Shown here piece after piece: positions 28,201 through 38,893 of a DNA stretch of 64,000 nt. A program made the translations under genes and the position numbers. The DNA comes from Tubulanus polymorphus (lineage: Eukaryota > Nemertea > Palaeonemertea > Tubulaniformes > Tubulanidae), in assembly GCF_964204645.1 (NCBI RefSeq), contig NC_134027.1:4948485-5012484 (forward strand), in the 5' to 3' direction. Each line of letters begins with the position of its first letter. The stretch's first letter is position 1. Below the pieces are notes generated by a model. That model ran no database searches. It was given only the letters and a program-made list of their open reading frames with translations, and was not told where the DNA came from.

Positions 28201-31200
28201 GTTAGCGCTAACAGCATTTTCCTGCGCCCGCCCCTGTTTTGAAAAGGAATCTTTTACAAATATATTTTCAACGGACACTTCCAGGAATATGTGGTACCTT
28301 TAAAGTACGTATATGCGTCTGTATAAATCAAACATCTGTCTTGAAAAGCAATTCTTTACGTATTACCTTTATAGTATATGCGTCTCCCTCCTTCGCTGTT
28401 ATTCTATTTTGACCGACCCAGATGTAATAACCACTATTGTAACGGACTCCGAAAGTTACCCAATGTTGACTGTCGCTCGACACCAAAGAATGATTTAAAA
28501 GTTTAGCTACAAATTCAATCTGTATGGTATTATCATCTGGTCCAGATTTGCGGTTGACATTAGAAACGAGTCCTAAATCCCACTTAAGATAATCGACATT
28601 CACACTGCCATCCTAAACACAAAATCAGCGTTCATTATTAGTTAGGAAAGTTATTGAACCAGAGTCTGACTGTTAGTAGACAAACCGAATTTACCTGAGT
28701 CACGTTGATTTTAGTACCGTTGCCCAAGCACGGATAGTTATGGCCTATATGACGATATTTAGCACTTATCAGTGACATAACTGCAGAGCCGTTAAACGGC
28801 ATGGCAACTTCTATCGTATATCTGTGGGTAGAACCAGCTGGCAGAGTTAGATTTAGGAGGAATGCCGTCCTACCTCCGATGGTTACGTTTTCGATCACAG
28901 TTTGGGCATCGATGACAGGCTGATTTGCCTATGAATGAAAATACAAGATCAGTAGATTCTGGTTGCGAAGTCGAAATTTCGAATTACTAACTTCTATTAA
29001 TTTAAACCTAATTTTCCTGCAGGAGATATTTACCAGGTTATCCCAGTTTTTCTCGACAGTCGTGAAAGTCTTGCGTGATGTGAAAATCAATGTGTTGTCA
29101 ATTAGAACCCCAACACCGACTTTGTAGTCACTATTATTGGAAACAGATGAACTATTGTTCAGCGTGTAGGCTGCCTCTATCACTATCGTATTTCCAGCAT
29201 CACTAGTGTCATTTGGATAACCTTATGTTAAATAAATTCGTTTATATCAATTCAGAAATATGAGGTTCGTGGAGTTAAATGATAGATTAAAATGAGTAAT
29301 TACCTGTATTCACAACAGTACCCAGGTTGATTTTAGAAACCATCTGATAACCAACTGAACTGTTGAATTCTTCTTTTGTGGTGTAAACTCCCTCAGAAGC
29401 CATGCAGCCATAATTCTGTCCTGCGAAAAACGACACAAAAATACTTCTGACAATGTAGTGGTTTTCTAAGTATATAGTATTATTGTTTTATTGCTGGATT
29501 TCACAGAACCGATACCGAACACCAAAAGCCACTTTCAAATCAAGTTGGAGATTGTGTTTGCAAATCAATCTAGCCAAACACTAAAGATTTTGAAATAATT
29601 CATTACCTAATGAGTCGACATGAACTTTGCACAATCTGATCACTTCGGTGTTATTTGATGGGGTGTAGAATTCTACGAGAACTGTATTATACAGATCGAA
29701 CAGTGTCAATTCCAATGTCCAAACGCCAGTCTCTCCAATACCCAACGAATCCGGACCGCTGAAGTTGTATTTCTTCGCAGTACTTGAAGGTTCCTGTATT
29801 CACAAAAATGCATTCACATATCTATATTATTCGGTGAGTAGTACAAGTAATTCTGATGGATTGATTGATTAAGGCTTATGTAGACTTACAGGATTATAGT
29901 CGGTGTAATTGAATTGGTACTGGGTGACCCATACTTTCTTCTGTTCATCGAAATTGGTTCCCGCACTCACCCAGTAAGTTGACGAATTTGTGGAAGTTGG
30001 TTTTAAAACCGTAACACTGAATTTCATTTTAATCGAACTGCTTGATATTTGTGCTGAATCCGTCCCAATGTTTTTCACGCTTGCTATGTGCATGATGGCA
30101 TCGTCGTACTAAATTGGTGGAGTAACGCACAGCTATTATCATATGGCAATCAGAGATACATATTTTTCAAAATCCCTTTGATTTCATTAAGATTATCATA
30201 GCAATTATTCGTTTTATTGATGAATTAAGTTAGCCCAAGATATACGTGATTGTATAATCATTATATGTAGATACGAATGTCATACGAGTGATGTAATTCT
30301 TTGACGAATAAAGATCAAACATCAAAATATCATATGTAAATGATCATTGTCTTTATTGGTGGTTCAAGTCAACTGAGACATCGGTGTCTATGAATTCACC
30401 AAAGAACAAGATCCAGTTTCTGGTCAATCAGTCTGTTATCAATCTTTACATACGCGTGTTTATAAATCTTATGAATTGTGCATCCCGCTATAATCACGTA
30501 TACCTAACTCGAGCTTTGAGTGAAGTTATCGAATGATACAACGGCAAAAGAAGTAATTATATAAATAGAACATTAGAATCATAAACCATCTAACCGTACC
30601 ACGGAGTCACCAAAAGAAGACGACATGACGAATCCAATACTGGTCATATTCGGGGATTCGAAATTTGATCCAATTGACGTCACTACCGGCTTGCAGAGAG
30701 AGAATATCCGTTCACTGTTCATTGATGGTGTGAATATGGCGACGGTCATAGCTGTTTCCATCACAGGCATAGCTATCGTCAATTCAAACGTCAACACGTC
30801 ACCGGTCTGTGCTGTAACCTTGTTTAAAGTATTGCCAGTTTTTGTTAACGAGAATTCCGGCGATGTTGGTATAACCTTTGGAATATATAAACATATATTT
30901 GATGTTATGTCAAATTTTATTTTCAATTCATCAGATAGTCAAACAAAATCGTTCATATTTCTACAATAAGAGACCACAAAATAGATACCACACGCAGCTT
31001 TCGGAAAAAGAACCTTGCAAAAACAGATGAATATTTTATGAATGGGAGTTCGACCTGTTTAGCTGAAACCATTGGTTGCGAGAGGAAGATCGCGGCAACG
31101 TCTCCACCTCCCTCAACCCAACTAGCAGTACAAGCACGATAATGTTCTTGACGATGGTGGCTTCGTCTACTAGACAATATTTACCTTAAATTCAAACTCA

Positions 31201-33712
31201 ATAACTTGCGATTGTATGATAAATCGACTGAATATTATTAGAATAAATACGATATCGATGACAACAATGAATTATAGTAATAACCATGAGCATTTCATCA
31301 TTCGTAGCTGCAGTGGATAGTGATATAGAAATTACTTCGGAAGATTGTGCGTGATATTTTCACAAATGACGACAATACTTGATGCTGCAATGGGACTCAT
31401 TTCATATGTCTGCAAATATATATAATATATATAGTGAAGGCTCATAATATTAATGTATCGGTCGTTTGCATAATTCATTCATTGAAGGAGTTTTCTCGAG
31501 CATTCTAATGGAAATTGCTAACTGCAAAACAATTAGTGGCAATCCAGTTGTAATTTGACTACATGTTACATTTACGTATGGTATCTATTTCGATTGTTGT
31601 TTGCTACACATATTTATTCCAGAAACACGGTCCTCCTCCAGGTCAACGATACGCGAAAGTTTGTGCGGTAAAAATTTCCTGTTGGGAATTATTGCCTCAC
31701 TTGATATTTTTCAGATATTCATATTACTCCAATATCCGATATTGTGTGTTGTCAGTCATACATACATCGGTTGTAGCATTGTGTTTCGTATTCTATAGAT
31801 AGAAATGTAAAATAGGTACATATTTGAGATACACATACAACACATATATATATACGTACGTTTATTGACCGTTTTGATCGGTGATGCGGTATGTTTGCGT
31901 CATGTGCCAAATAATCTTGGAGCGAAGATTCATCGATTGATAGAAGTTTTCTTCCCACTGCTCTGTTTGCCATGCCATAACGGGATATTCGATCGAATTC
32001 GCCTTCAAATTTAACGATCACAGTTGCCAAATCAGTATCTTCGGAATCCAGTTTATTTCGGACCCCGATTTCTAAGAAGGCCGACTTGGTGTTGAAATCC
32101 CCCGGCAAATACTTCAAAACGCCAGTCGTTGCATTTATTTCAAAATTGGCGCCTTCGTTTCCTGAACGGATACTGAAATATGGTGCAGCACAGATGCATT
32201 CGTGTTTTTCTGTGTCACAAGTATTGCTATCAGAATCGACGACCATTAATCCGCTATACGTGTAATCATTCTTCTGATCAACAAGTATTGTATGCGTAGA
32301 TTTCTCAAATTTCGGTCGATGTTTATTTTCTATAAAAGCAAAAACGGAATCTCGTGGCACTATTTTATCATGTATTGTAATTGACATATTTTCTTAAAGT
32401 AATTAACCGACTTTTAAACCGCATTAATGATTGTAATTAGCACTTTTCCTAGCGGTTTCAGGACCAAGAAAGCTTACAAACCTGATATATTACAAGCGGT
32501 ACCGGACCAACATTGATCATCACAGACGCATGCCTTACCCTTACAAACTCCATGTTCACAAATCACAGATTCAGTTCTTAAGAAAAATAAATGAATTTCA
32601 TCAACTTTTGCTTATGTTTTATTTTTAGTAAGATGGAAAGTTTTTCAATCTCAGCAACATCAACAAGAAACAAACAAAATGTATTTTTTACATTGTGTAT
32701 ATATATAATATATATATATATACCTTATACACGGTTTCCAGCAAGTATCGCATAATGTGGTTTCATCAGGACATGTACAACCGATATTTGGACATTTTCC
32801 TTCATACTGGATTTCGCACGTCTCTGAACAAAGCACCACTAAAAATGCCACCATATGATACAATTGAAGAAAAACTTAAATACATTACATCATCTACTCC
32901 TATGTTTCATCATTTTCAAAAATTCATTTTCTATTTATCTGTAACATTTGCTATGAATTTTAGAAAACTATCGTCGTGTCACAATTCTATTTACAAAATT
33001 GATTCGTACGTGTCATCTGGATACGTAATGACAACATTCAGGATCCGTTCTAAATAGATACAAATCGCACTACGATCAAAATTAGTTGATCTTGAATTAT
33101 TTTGACCAGTTTGACTTGCAAGTTTAGCAATACTATAATTGGTCCTTTATTTTGAACAGTGAATATTCATTGAAAACAATAATATTGGAAGTGATCTGGG
33201 GTAAGCCTTCGAGTGTCAAACCGTCGCGGGAAGCCATACATGATTTATCATGAGTGTCCAGCCACGTTAACTGTAGCATATATATGAACATATATTGATA
33301 TTGCGCAAATGGAAGGATAAACTAATGAATAATATAGATATTATTTATTTAATCAACATGTCTCCTTCGACTCCCTTCAAAGAATGTTACTGAGACATAA
33401 ACAGCGCATTACGTTGAATAAGTTTCCTCTCTCTAAGGTTGATGATTATCTATAGCCCTCTTTTCCTATACCATTTGCGTGGAATTGACAACCAGAATTA
33501 TGGTTACCGCTGAACATTTAACGTCGTTATCAATCGATTTGATCTCTTCGAGTCTTAAGCTTTTTTCGAAAAATTTCAGTTTTTCTTGTTTCATATTTCT
33601 ATCGCTGGAAGTTTCAGAAATGACAACGAGTATTCAACTTACCGCAGTTGTGCACGAAAAGCAATGCACATAATCCTAGTACTATCGTTTTAAAGGTCTT
33701 TCCAAAATTCAT
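22268..33712 (-). CDS. Large secreted modular protein A: Cys-rich/EGF-like, cadherin-like, furin site, seven repeat modules, discoidin, Asp-box
   Basis: Twenty-eight exons, in coding order: 33643-33712, 32724-32838, 32482-32576, 31860-32329, 30600-30875, 29890-30108, 29607-29793, 29304-29420, 29034-29221, 28695-28928, 28367-28612, 27731-28025, 27442-27650, 27010-27298, 26731-26924, 26293-26640, 25831-25986, 25396-25705, 24922-25180, 24526-24703, 24246-24438, 23951-24120, 23718-23873, 23449-23635, 23193-23304, 23041-23093, 22612-22887, 22268-22347. Total 5682 nt, 1893 aa, phases consistent; two introns use GC donors. A signal peptide (MNFGKTFKTIVLGLCALLF) is followed by two Cys-rich segments and a cadherin-like domain (FEINATTGVLKYLPGDF) ending at HHRSKR. 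Seven modules and a divergent unit follow. The discoidin domain runs from CSDPLGMQDLTINDCQI to RYIRLIP...ELFGC, then Asp-boxes TSDFGVSW and SDDGGDNW. No membrane span is seen. It is colinear with gene B and on the same strand, so the pair arose by tandem duplication. Function is not known; adhesion or matrix is inferred. Confidence 0.85.
24922..30875 (-). repeat. Seven tandem beta-rich protein modules in gene A
   Basis: Modules 1-7 occupy exon groups 30875-29890, 29793-29034, 28928-28367, 28025-27442, 27298-26731, 26640-25831 and 25705-24922. They share the gene B pattern: P..T stretches, a Cys near TIC or SLC, VG.N.PC, LG.VSN and a closing WVSAG...VWV or WVTFGVRY...IWVGQ motif. The first and seventh modules match their counterparts in gene B better than they match their neighbours. 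This suggests the array existed before the gene duplicated. Many N-x-S/T sites fit an extracellular location. Confidence 0.75.
28121..28215. repeat. Palindromic CTAACCNCGGTTAG repeats in a gene A intron
   Basis: Several near-palindromic copies of CTAACC(G/A)CGGTTAG lie within 95 bp, at 28121-28134, about 28143-28152 and 28191-28205. A GC-rich spacer containing GGGGCCGCACAAAATCGG sits between them. The block lies in the intron between coding exons ending at 28367 and starting at 28025. It is most likely a small foldback or MITE-type insertion. Confidence 0.5.
32695..32722. repeat. TA-rich simple repeat
   Basis: A run of TA dinucleotides broken by single A bases. It sits just downstream, in coding direction, of the 5' splice site of the second exon of gene A. 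No function is evident. Confidence 0.7.
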
Positions 33713-34668
33713 GATTTCGCGATTCGCGTCTTACCCGGACGAATTTCAAACATATACCATTACACTGCGATTAGGCTTACTAGGCATCCTGCGTTCAATT
33801 CCACAATTGACTATTAAGTTTTCATACCTGCACCTTTCAAAACCAATACAACCACAACGTCCGGGGTGGATATGCTCTGCGTATCCATGGAAACTCCCGA
33901 TCTATAGGATGTTGCAGATCCATTTAGGTTTAACGGTTCCTGCGAGAGCTACGTAAGGGTTAGAAATGTATTAGTAATTGACTGATTTCTATTGTCTTTG
34001 ATTGATTTCTAGGGCTACATAATTTAAAACCTAATAGATTTGGTCATGGTATGCTATATGTGTTTTAAACATCCTCGCAACTTGTCCATACCACAATCCT
34101 AGGCGTATCGTGCGAAGCTGGGTGTATAGAAACTCATCATGGAAATTCATCCCCGGTTAGAATTCGCATGTGTCTCATCTGTGAGAATTGAGTAGAAGAG
34201 ATGTGACGTCCTGAAGACATATTCAGTATAAATAGAAGTAGAAAAGTAGTAGAAATCGGCTTATTCAATTATCTTGTATTTTTATCTTTAATAAGCCATT
34301 TCGCAATTAGCCTTTTTTAACCTGAAGATAGAATTTTTAGTTGCGCGGCAAGAAAAAAGAAGCAAGCTCATAGACATTCAAAGATTGACCGGGATGATCC
34401 AAATGTTTTTAAGATATATATATTTAATTAATTCAATATACGGATAGATGATTAATCATGCAAATGACGTAGAAAACGATTTTACATGATTATCTCAGTG
34501 ATAGATAAAGCAGCGTGGCTGAGCGTTCTTCAAATAATTCGATTGTATTAGAAGACAATAAGACGATAAGACGATAACAACCTCGAAATACTCAGAGGCG
34601 AAATAAAAGAAACACGTCAAACCATAGCAGCGAATTTCAGTTATTTATTACTCATAAGTTTCAATTTT

Positions 34669-35472
34669 TCATTTTTCTGGTGTAGGGTTATGAATTGGAA
34701 GGAATTCTTCTATTGGAGTATCAGGACCAAGATTCACACCTTCTGCGTATTCCTTCTCTTTTTGAACAATGTTCGTAATGAACATGCAGCCATACATGCC
34801 CTCTTTACTATGGTAAACACATGCATATTGTGAGGGACATATACAAGTCTGAAAAATAATAGATATATAACTATAAATCAAAAAACATACTAAAGAAGTA
34901 ATATGATAAAAGAGTATCCATGGCCCAGTTTCGCGAAAAAGCCTAAAACGGTTAAGTTTGAATTGTTGTCCTCATTGAAGACATGAAATAACCGATCGCA
35001 ATTACACCAAAAATTAAACTTTTTTGTGAAACTACAGAGCTTTAACAACATCACGTATCAATTTCGCTTTCGAAGGCAAATCATCCTTTAACTAAGACTC
35101 GCCGGACGCGATAGGTTTTCTCGTCGAAGAAACTCGAAAGCCCCAAAATGAGTAAAAACTCAGGAATGGAACTAAAAAGATGTTTAAAAAGCATTTACCC
35201 CAATATTTGGTTTAGCGTAACTTCGGCAAACTTGCGTAAAAAATTGTTGCTCACTTGGACACTAGAAAAAGAAAACCGAAAGATAAGCGGAAGTATTGGA
35301 ATCAATTTGGAGATATTAATGCGACTTTGAACCATTGTTTGTCATTTCTCACAAAATTTTGTTTCTAACATATAGTTATTATAAATCTTACTTGTTTGAG
35401 TTTCACCGGCAATGCCAAGATTGGACTGATGAACAAAACACAAAAAACTAAACCAAGTTCACGTTTCGACAT
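34669..35472 (-). CDS. Small secreted peptide, 86 aa, unknown family
   Basis: Two exons, 35392-35472 (27 codons) and 34669-34848 (59 codons plus stop), joined in phase 0 by a 543-bp intron with GTAAG donor and TTTTCAG acceptor. Residues 1-21 form a clear signal peptide (MSKRELGLVFCVLFISPILA), so the product is probably secreted. The mature part starts with TCICPSQYACVY and has four Cys in its first half (C, C, C, C in about 25 residues), then an acidic, Pro-rich tail ending PIHNPTPEK. A minus-strand AATAAA about 20 nt after the stop (34644-34649) supports a short transcript. It lies about 1 kb upstream of gene A on the same strand. I do not recognise the family; a peptide or a small Cys-containing matrix protein is possible. 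Confidence 0.65.
34927..35032. repeat. Possible MITE with short terminal inverted repeats
   Basis: The stretch begins CAGTTTCGCGAAAAAG and ends CTTTTTTGTGAAACTA, which pair as imperfect 15-16-bp terminal inverted repeats. It lies inside the intron of the small secreted-peptide gene. Its size fits a short non-autonomous DNA transposon, but the match is imperfect and no target-site duplication was identified. Confidence 0.35.
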
Positions 35473-35889
35473 TTTCAAATAGAATTGGCGCAACTTCTCG
35501 ATACTGATAGTTTTAAATCACTAACAGTTGCTAACTCGTCACGCCCCGGTTGGTGAAATTTTCAACAGCTTGCTTCGGGATGATGTAAAAATCAATAGAC
35601 ATTTATCTAATCATTCCAAGCTTTTGCTACGATCGCATATTTTGTGTGATTTTACGGATACGTGCTTGGATCGAATAATTTTTCCATGCAATTCATCATC
35701 AGTTTGCCATTGTTTCCAATTTCCATTTCAACATAGAGGATAATCTAACAAGCGATTCTGCTTCGACTATTTTCTTTTATTCTCAAATTCCTCGTTTGCT
35801 ACTTAACCATGATGAATCGGTACACGTTGCACAAATGGAACAGTTCTTCATTTTATATCTAACGGACCTAGCTAATTTAGACAGCCCCG

Positions 35890-36150
35890 CTATTCATTAC
35901 TGTGTATACTTTCACTTTCAATAGACTTAACACATTGGGACAAAAACTTCATTTTCAACAACATCGATGATAGGTCATCGAATGGAAATTTCGAGGCCAT
36001 TGCATTAACTATGAATATCACAGCTTCCCGTTCTAACTCATCCTCTGTAAAATGTCCATCATAGTCAGAATTAGTGATTACGAAACGATATTGCACAAAG
36101 CAAGACGTGCGTATGCGTGGATGCAAGTGGATTGTCGTGAGTGTACTCAT
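35890..36150 (-). CDS. Possible small protein, 86 aa (uncertain)
   Basis: An open frame whose later two thirds looks protein-like. It has a DYDGHFTEDELEREA segment reminiscent of an EF-hand loop and a following amphipathic stretch ending in acidic residues. A plausible splice acceptor (TTTTACAG) lies inside the frame just before the EDELEREA codons. It could therefore be the last exon of a gene whose upstream exons I cannot find, or chance. There is no signal peptide. The first 25 residues look non-coding. Confidence 0.3.
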   Translation of the reverse strand: MSTLTTIHLHPRIRTSCFVQYRFVITNSDYDGHFTEDELEREAVIFIVNAMASKFPFDDLSSMLLKMKFLSQCVKSIESESIHSNE

Positions 36151-37111
36151 CGGTGCTGCTCAAACATTAGGTGCTTGGTACTTAATTTACCGTACTAAAT
36201 ATTGCATCACAAACATCACTCAAAAAACGACACCTCATCAAAGCTATTAATATACTATTCGAATATATATTTTCATTCTGTGTATTTAGTAATATACCGA
36301 CTTCCTAATGGCTACTATCGGTGGTACCGCGATTATTTTTCCAATACAATTCCAAATTTCATGTTCTCTAGCTGAAAGTATGTATCTAGATATTTAGGAC
36401 GCAATTCAATATTTCAATATTAGGATCTTAAACGGATACGCTATTGAAACTGATTCTTCTTGGCTAGAATTTGACCATTCCGTTTTGTTCGTATCGATTT
36501 GGTAACATGTTGCGACGAATATTAACGATTTCATTAATGGTTTGAAATATGGAACGATTTTTATTCAACCTGGGACTTGAATAATGGGTTGCATATGTTA
36601 ATCCCGCAGTTAACTAGAGCTGGAATTAGTGTACTGGAATAACACTATGGCAACTGAAAAGTATTTTTTTCATATTTCGTAAAGCTAACGTAGCTTTGAA
36701 TCAATATAGCGACCTTTAAACACGAAGAAACATTCCTCAACCACATCAAATTGAAAACCTAATCTTGAAAAGAAAACAGATGCATTTCTGTTTATCGACG
36801 TGTGCAGTGCGAGTCAACATTGAACTTTCGAAAGTAAAAAGACCATACATACTTCAAAATGTATCATATGCTATTATGTACAATAACTTATTTATTATTT
36901 CTAATAACACAATTGTGGTGTATCCAAGAAAACCATCAACAATGAAAAACATAAAACCCGTATCAATATCTTATAAAAGTCAAATACATGTATAGATGTA
37001 TATCTATCATAATCTAGAACATGTGCTAAATTCGGTAAAACAGCTGTGACACGGTGCACATGGCTCCTGGTGCGACCCATCGGTTAGCGTACCAGGAGTG
37101 AAGTGATAATT

Positions 37112-38893
37112 TTATGAGGCATCGAACCAATATCTCCCTAAACATAATCGAAATTCTACATTATTTGCGATGAAATGTAGCATAAACTCGCACTTCATGT
37201 AGCCAACAGATACTTCAGAAAAGCTACAGTGACATGCAATAGCCGATTTGGAATTATCACCAGGCACCGTATTGTCATATTGCGCAGATTTGTCTGATTT
37301 GCATTCTAAAGCTAAGTCTGTGAAAGGTCTCGCTTCATTAAAAGATAATCGTTCGTCGTCTTCGTTTTGTTTATTTTCCCAATCTATCGCGCCCATGTTT
37401 GTTCGCTCTCCATCATACTGTAAACGGATATTTGAGTCAATCGTTCCCGGTACAGCAAATTTAGGTTTATTGTCTATATAGATTTCTGCAGTCGCTCCAT
37501 CCGGGAATTGGCACTTGACCAAATGCCAAGGTTTTTGTCGTTTATCTGACTGCCTTGTCCAGTTTTGCCACTGGGTATAAACAGCCCGAACAGTATCATT
37601 AACTTGATCTATTTCACCGTCGTTTTCGTGGTCATCGATGAAATGTCGTGTACACTGTTCACCGGGCTGTTCATGCCATCCGAGTGAGAATGAACCACAA
37701 TGATCTTCAACGTCATGTGTAAAACTGTAACTGGGCTCCAGAGGACCACGACCTTTCGTTTCACTTTCAATATCTATCGTTATTTCACGTGTTTTTTTCC
37801 TGCTCTGTAGTGGCTCCGCGTGGCCTTCTATTTGGAAGTTGACTTGACCCACAGGTTGTCCTTCGTGGTTTGAATGGTGGCAATTCATCACCAATTCGTT
37901 TTGAAAATTGGAATATTTAGAATGAAAAGAACGTCTATTTTTAGTTTTCAGATGTAACTTTGGCGTCGTCATTTCTACTCGCACTACCGTTCCGTCCGGG
38001 TAGACGTTTTTCCACCACAGATTTTGTTCCGTTAATTCATTTCTGAAAAATGGTATGTCACGAACAAGCATTGAACATGATGAATGTTTAAGTCCAAAGA
38101 ATCTCGATGTTTGGTGTCTGGCAATTGATTTGATATTTTCAGATATTTTGCATTTGTTAATTTTGTCAAGATATTGGTCTGACTTAAAGTCTTCCTCATT
38201 CGCGATATAGACGTCATCTTCAGTATTTTCTTCTGGGATACTTTGTAAATCTGAATCTGAGATCGGGTCCATAAATTCAACAGGATTGTCCTCGTCGTCA
38301 TCAACTGTATCATCATTTCCATTTCTCGAAGGTGAATCACTTCCTCCAAAATTGGATAAAGGACTAGTACTCCAAACCGCGCTGTCATCCGCGTCAAAAA
38401 CGTCAAAATCTGTGTCACTAAAACTTTTGAAACTAGAATGTCCACTATCATCGAGATTGACAAATGATACTCCCGAATCCAAACCATTCAAACAATCACT
38501 GAGAGTTGGTAAACAATCTCCTCTCGCTTGACTAGTGTCTAATTCGGCTTTTACTTCATCGGCGCTGACATCGGTTTTCAAGTAGCGCTCGATGTAGGAT
38601 TTTGAGTTCGGTTCCGCTGTCGAAATAACGTCGAGATCATTAAGAGCAACAGGAGGCGCCTCGTCGACGACAACCTCTAACGCTGTATCGAGCAAGTCAT
38701 TTTCTGGATGACCTTCCTCCGTAACGATACGAGATTCATATTGCACTTCGATGAAATCATATTCATCCAATTTCTCGTAGTTGAAATTATATTTCGATTC
38801 GTGGCCAACTTTAAAACGCCCTCTTCTCGATTTGATGCCGAACTTAAGGCTCTTGTCTCTCCTCCTGTCTTTCTTTGAACTCAGATTTCCCAT
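37112..38893 (-). CDS. Single-exon 593-residue protein of unknown family, possible N-myristoylation
   Basis: An uninterrupted 593-codon frame, much longer than chance in this AT-rich DNA. The ATG sits in AAAAATGG context. The protein starts MGNLSSKKDRRRDKS, a Gly-2/Ser-6 pattern with following basic residues that fits N-myristoylation and membrane attachment. About residues 165-235 are acidic and Ser/Asp-rich, probably disordered. Two short segments resemble each other: WWKNVYPDGTVVRVEM near residue 292 and WHLVKCQFPDGATAEIYI near residue 454. They may be two copies of a small beta domain. No signal peptide or membrane span is seen, so it is probably intracellular. I do not recognise the family. 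A minus-strand poly(A) signal candidate lies at 36891-36896. Confidence 0.8.
   Translation of the reverse strand: MGNLSSKKDRRRDKSLKFGIKSRRGRFKVGHESKYNFNYEKLDEYDFIEVQYESRIVTEEGHPENDLLDTALEVVVDEAPPVALNDLDVISTAEPNSKSYIERYLKTDVSADEVKAELDTSQARGDCLPTLSDCLNGLDSGVSFVNLDDSGHSSFKSFSDTDFDVFDADDSAVWSTSPLSNFGGSDSPSRNGNDDTVDDDEDNPVEFMDPISDSDLQSIPEENTEDDVYIANEEDFKSDQYLDKINKCKISENIKSIARHQTSRFFGLKHSSCSMLVRDIPFFRNELTEQNLWWKNVYPDGTVVRVEMTTPKLHLKTKNRRSFHSKYSNFQNELVMNCHHSNHEGQPVGQVNFQIEGHAEPLQSRKKTREITIDIESETKGRGPLEPSYSFTHDVEDHCGSFSLGWHEQPGEQCTRHFIDDHENDGEIDQVNDTVRAVYTQWQNWTRQSDKRQKPWHLVKCQFPDGATAEIYIDNKPKFAVPGTIDSNIRLQYDGERTNMGAIDWENKQNEDDERLSFNEARPFTDLALECKSDKSAQYDNTVPGDNSKSAIACHCSFSEVSVGYMKCEFMLHFIANNVEFRLCLGRYWFDAS

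Noticed and set aside
31050-31177. Possible extra exon of gene A between the furin site and module 1
   Set aside because: No frame resembles a module and the flanking exons already join in phase 0.
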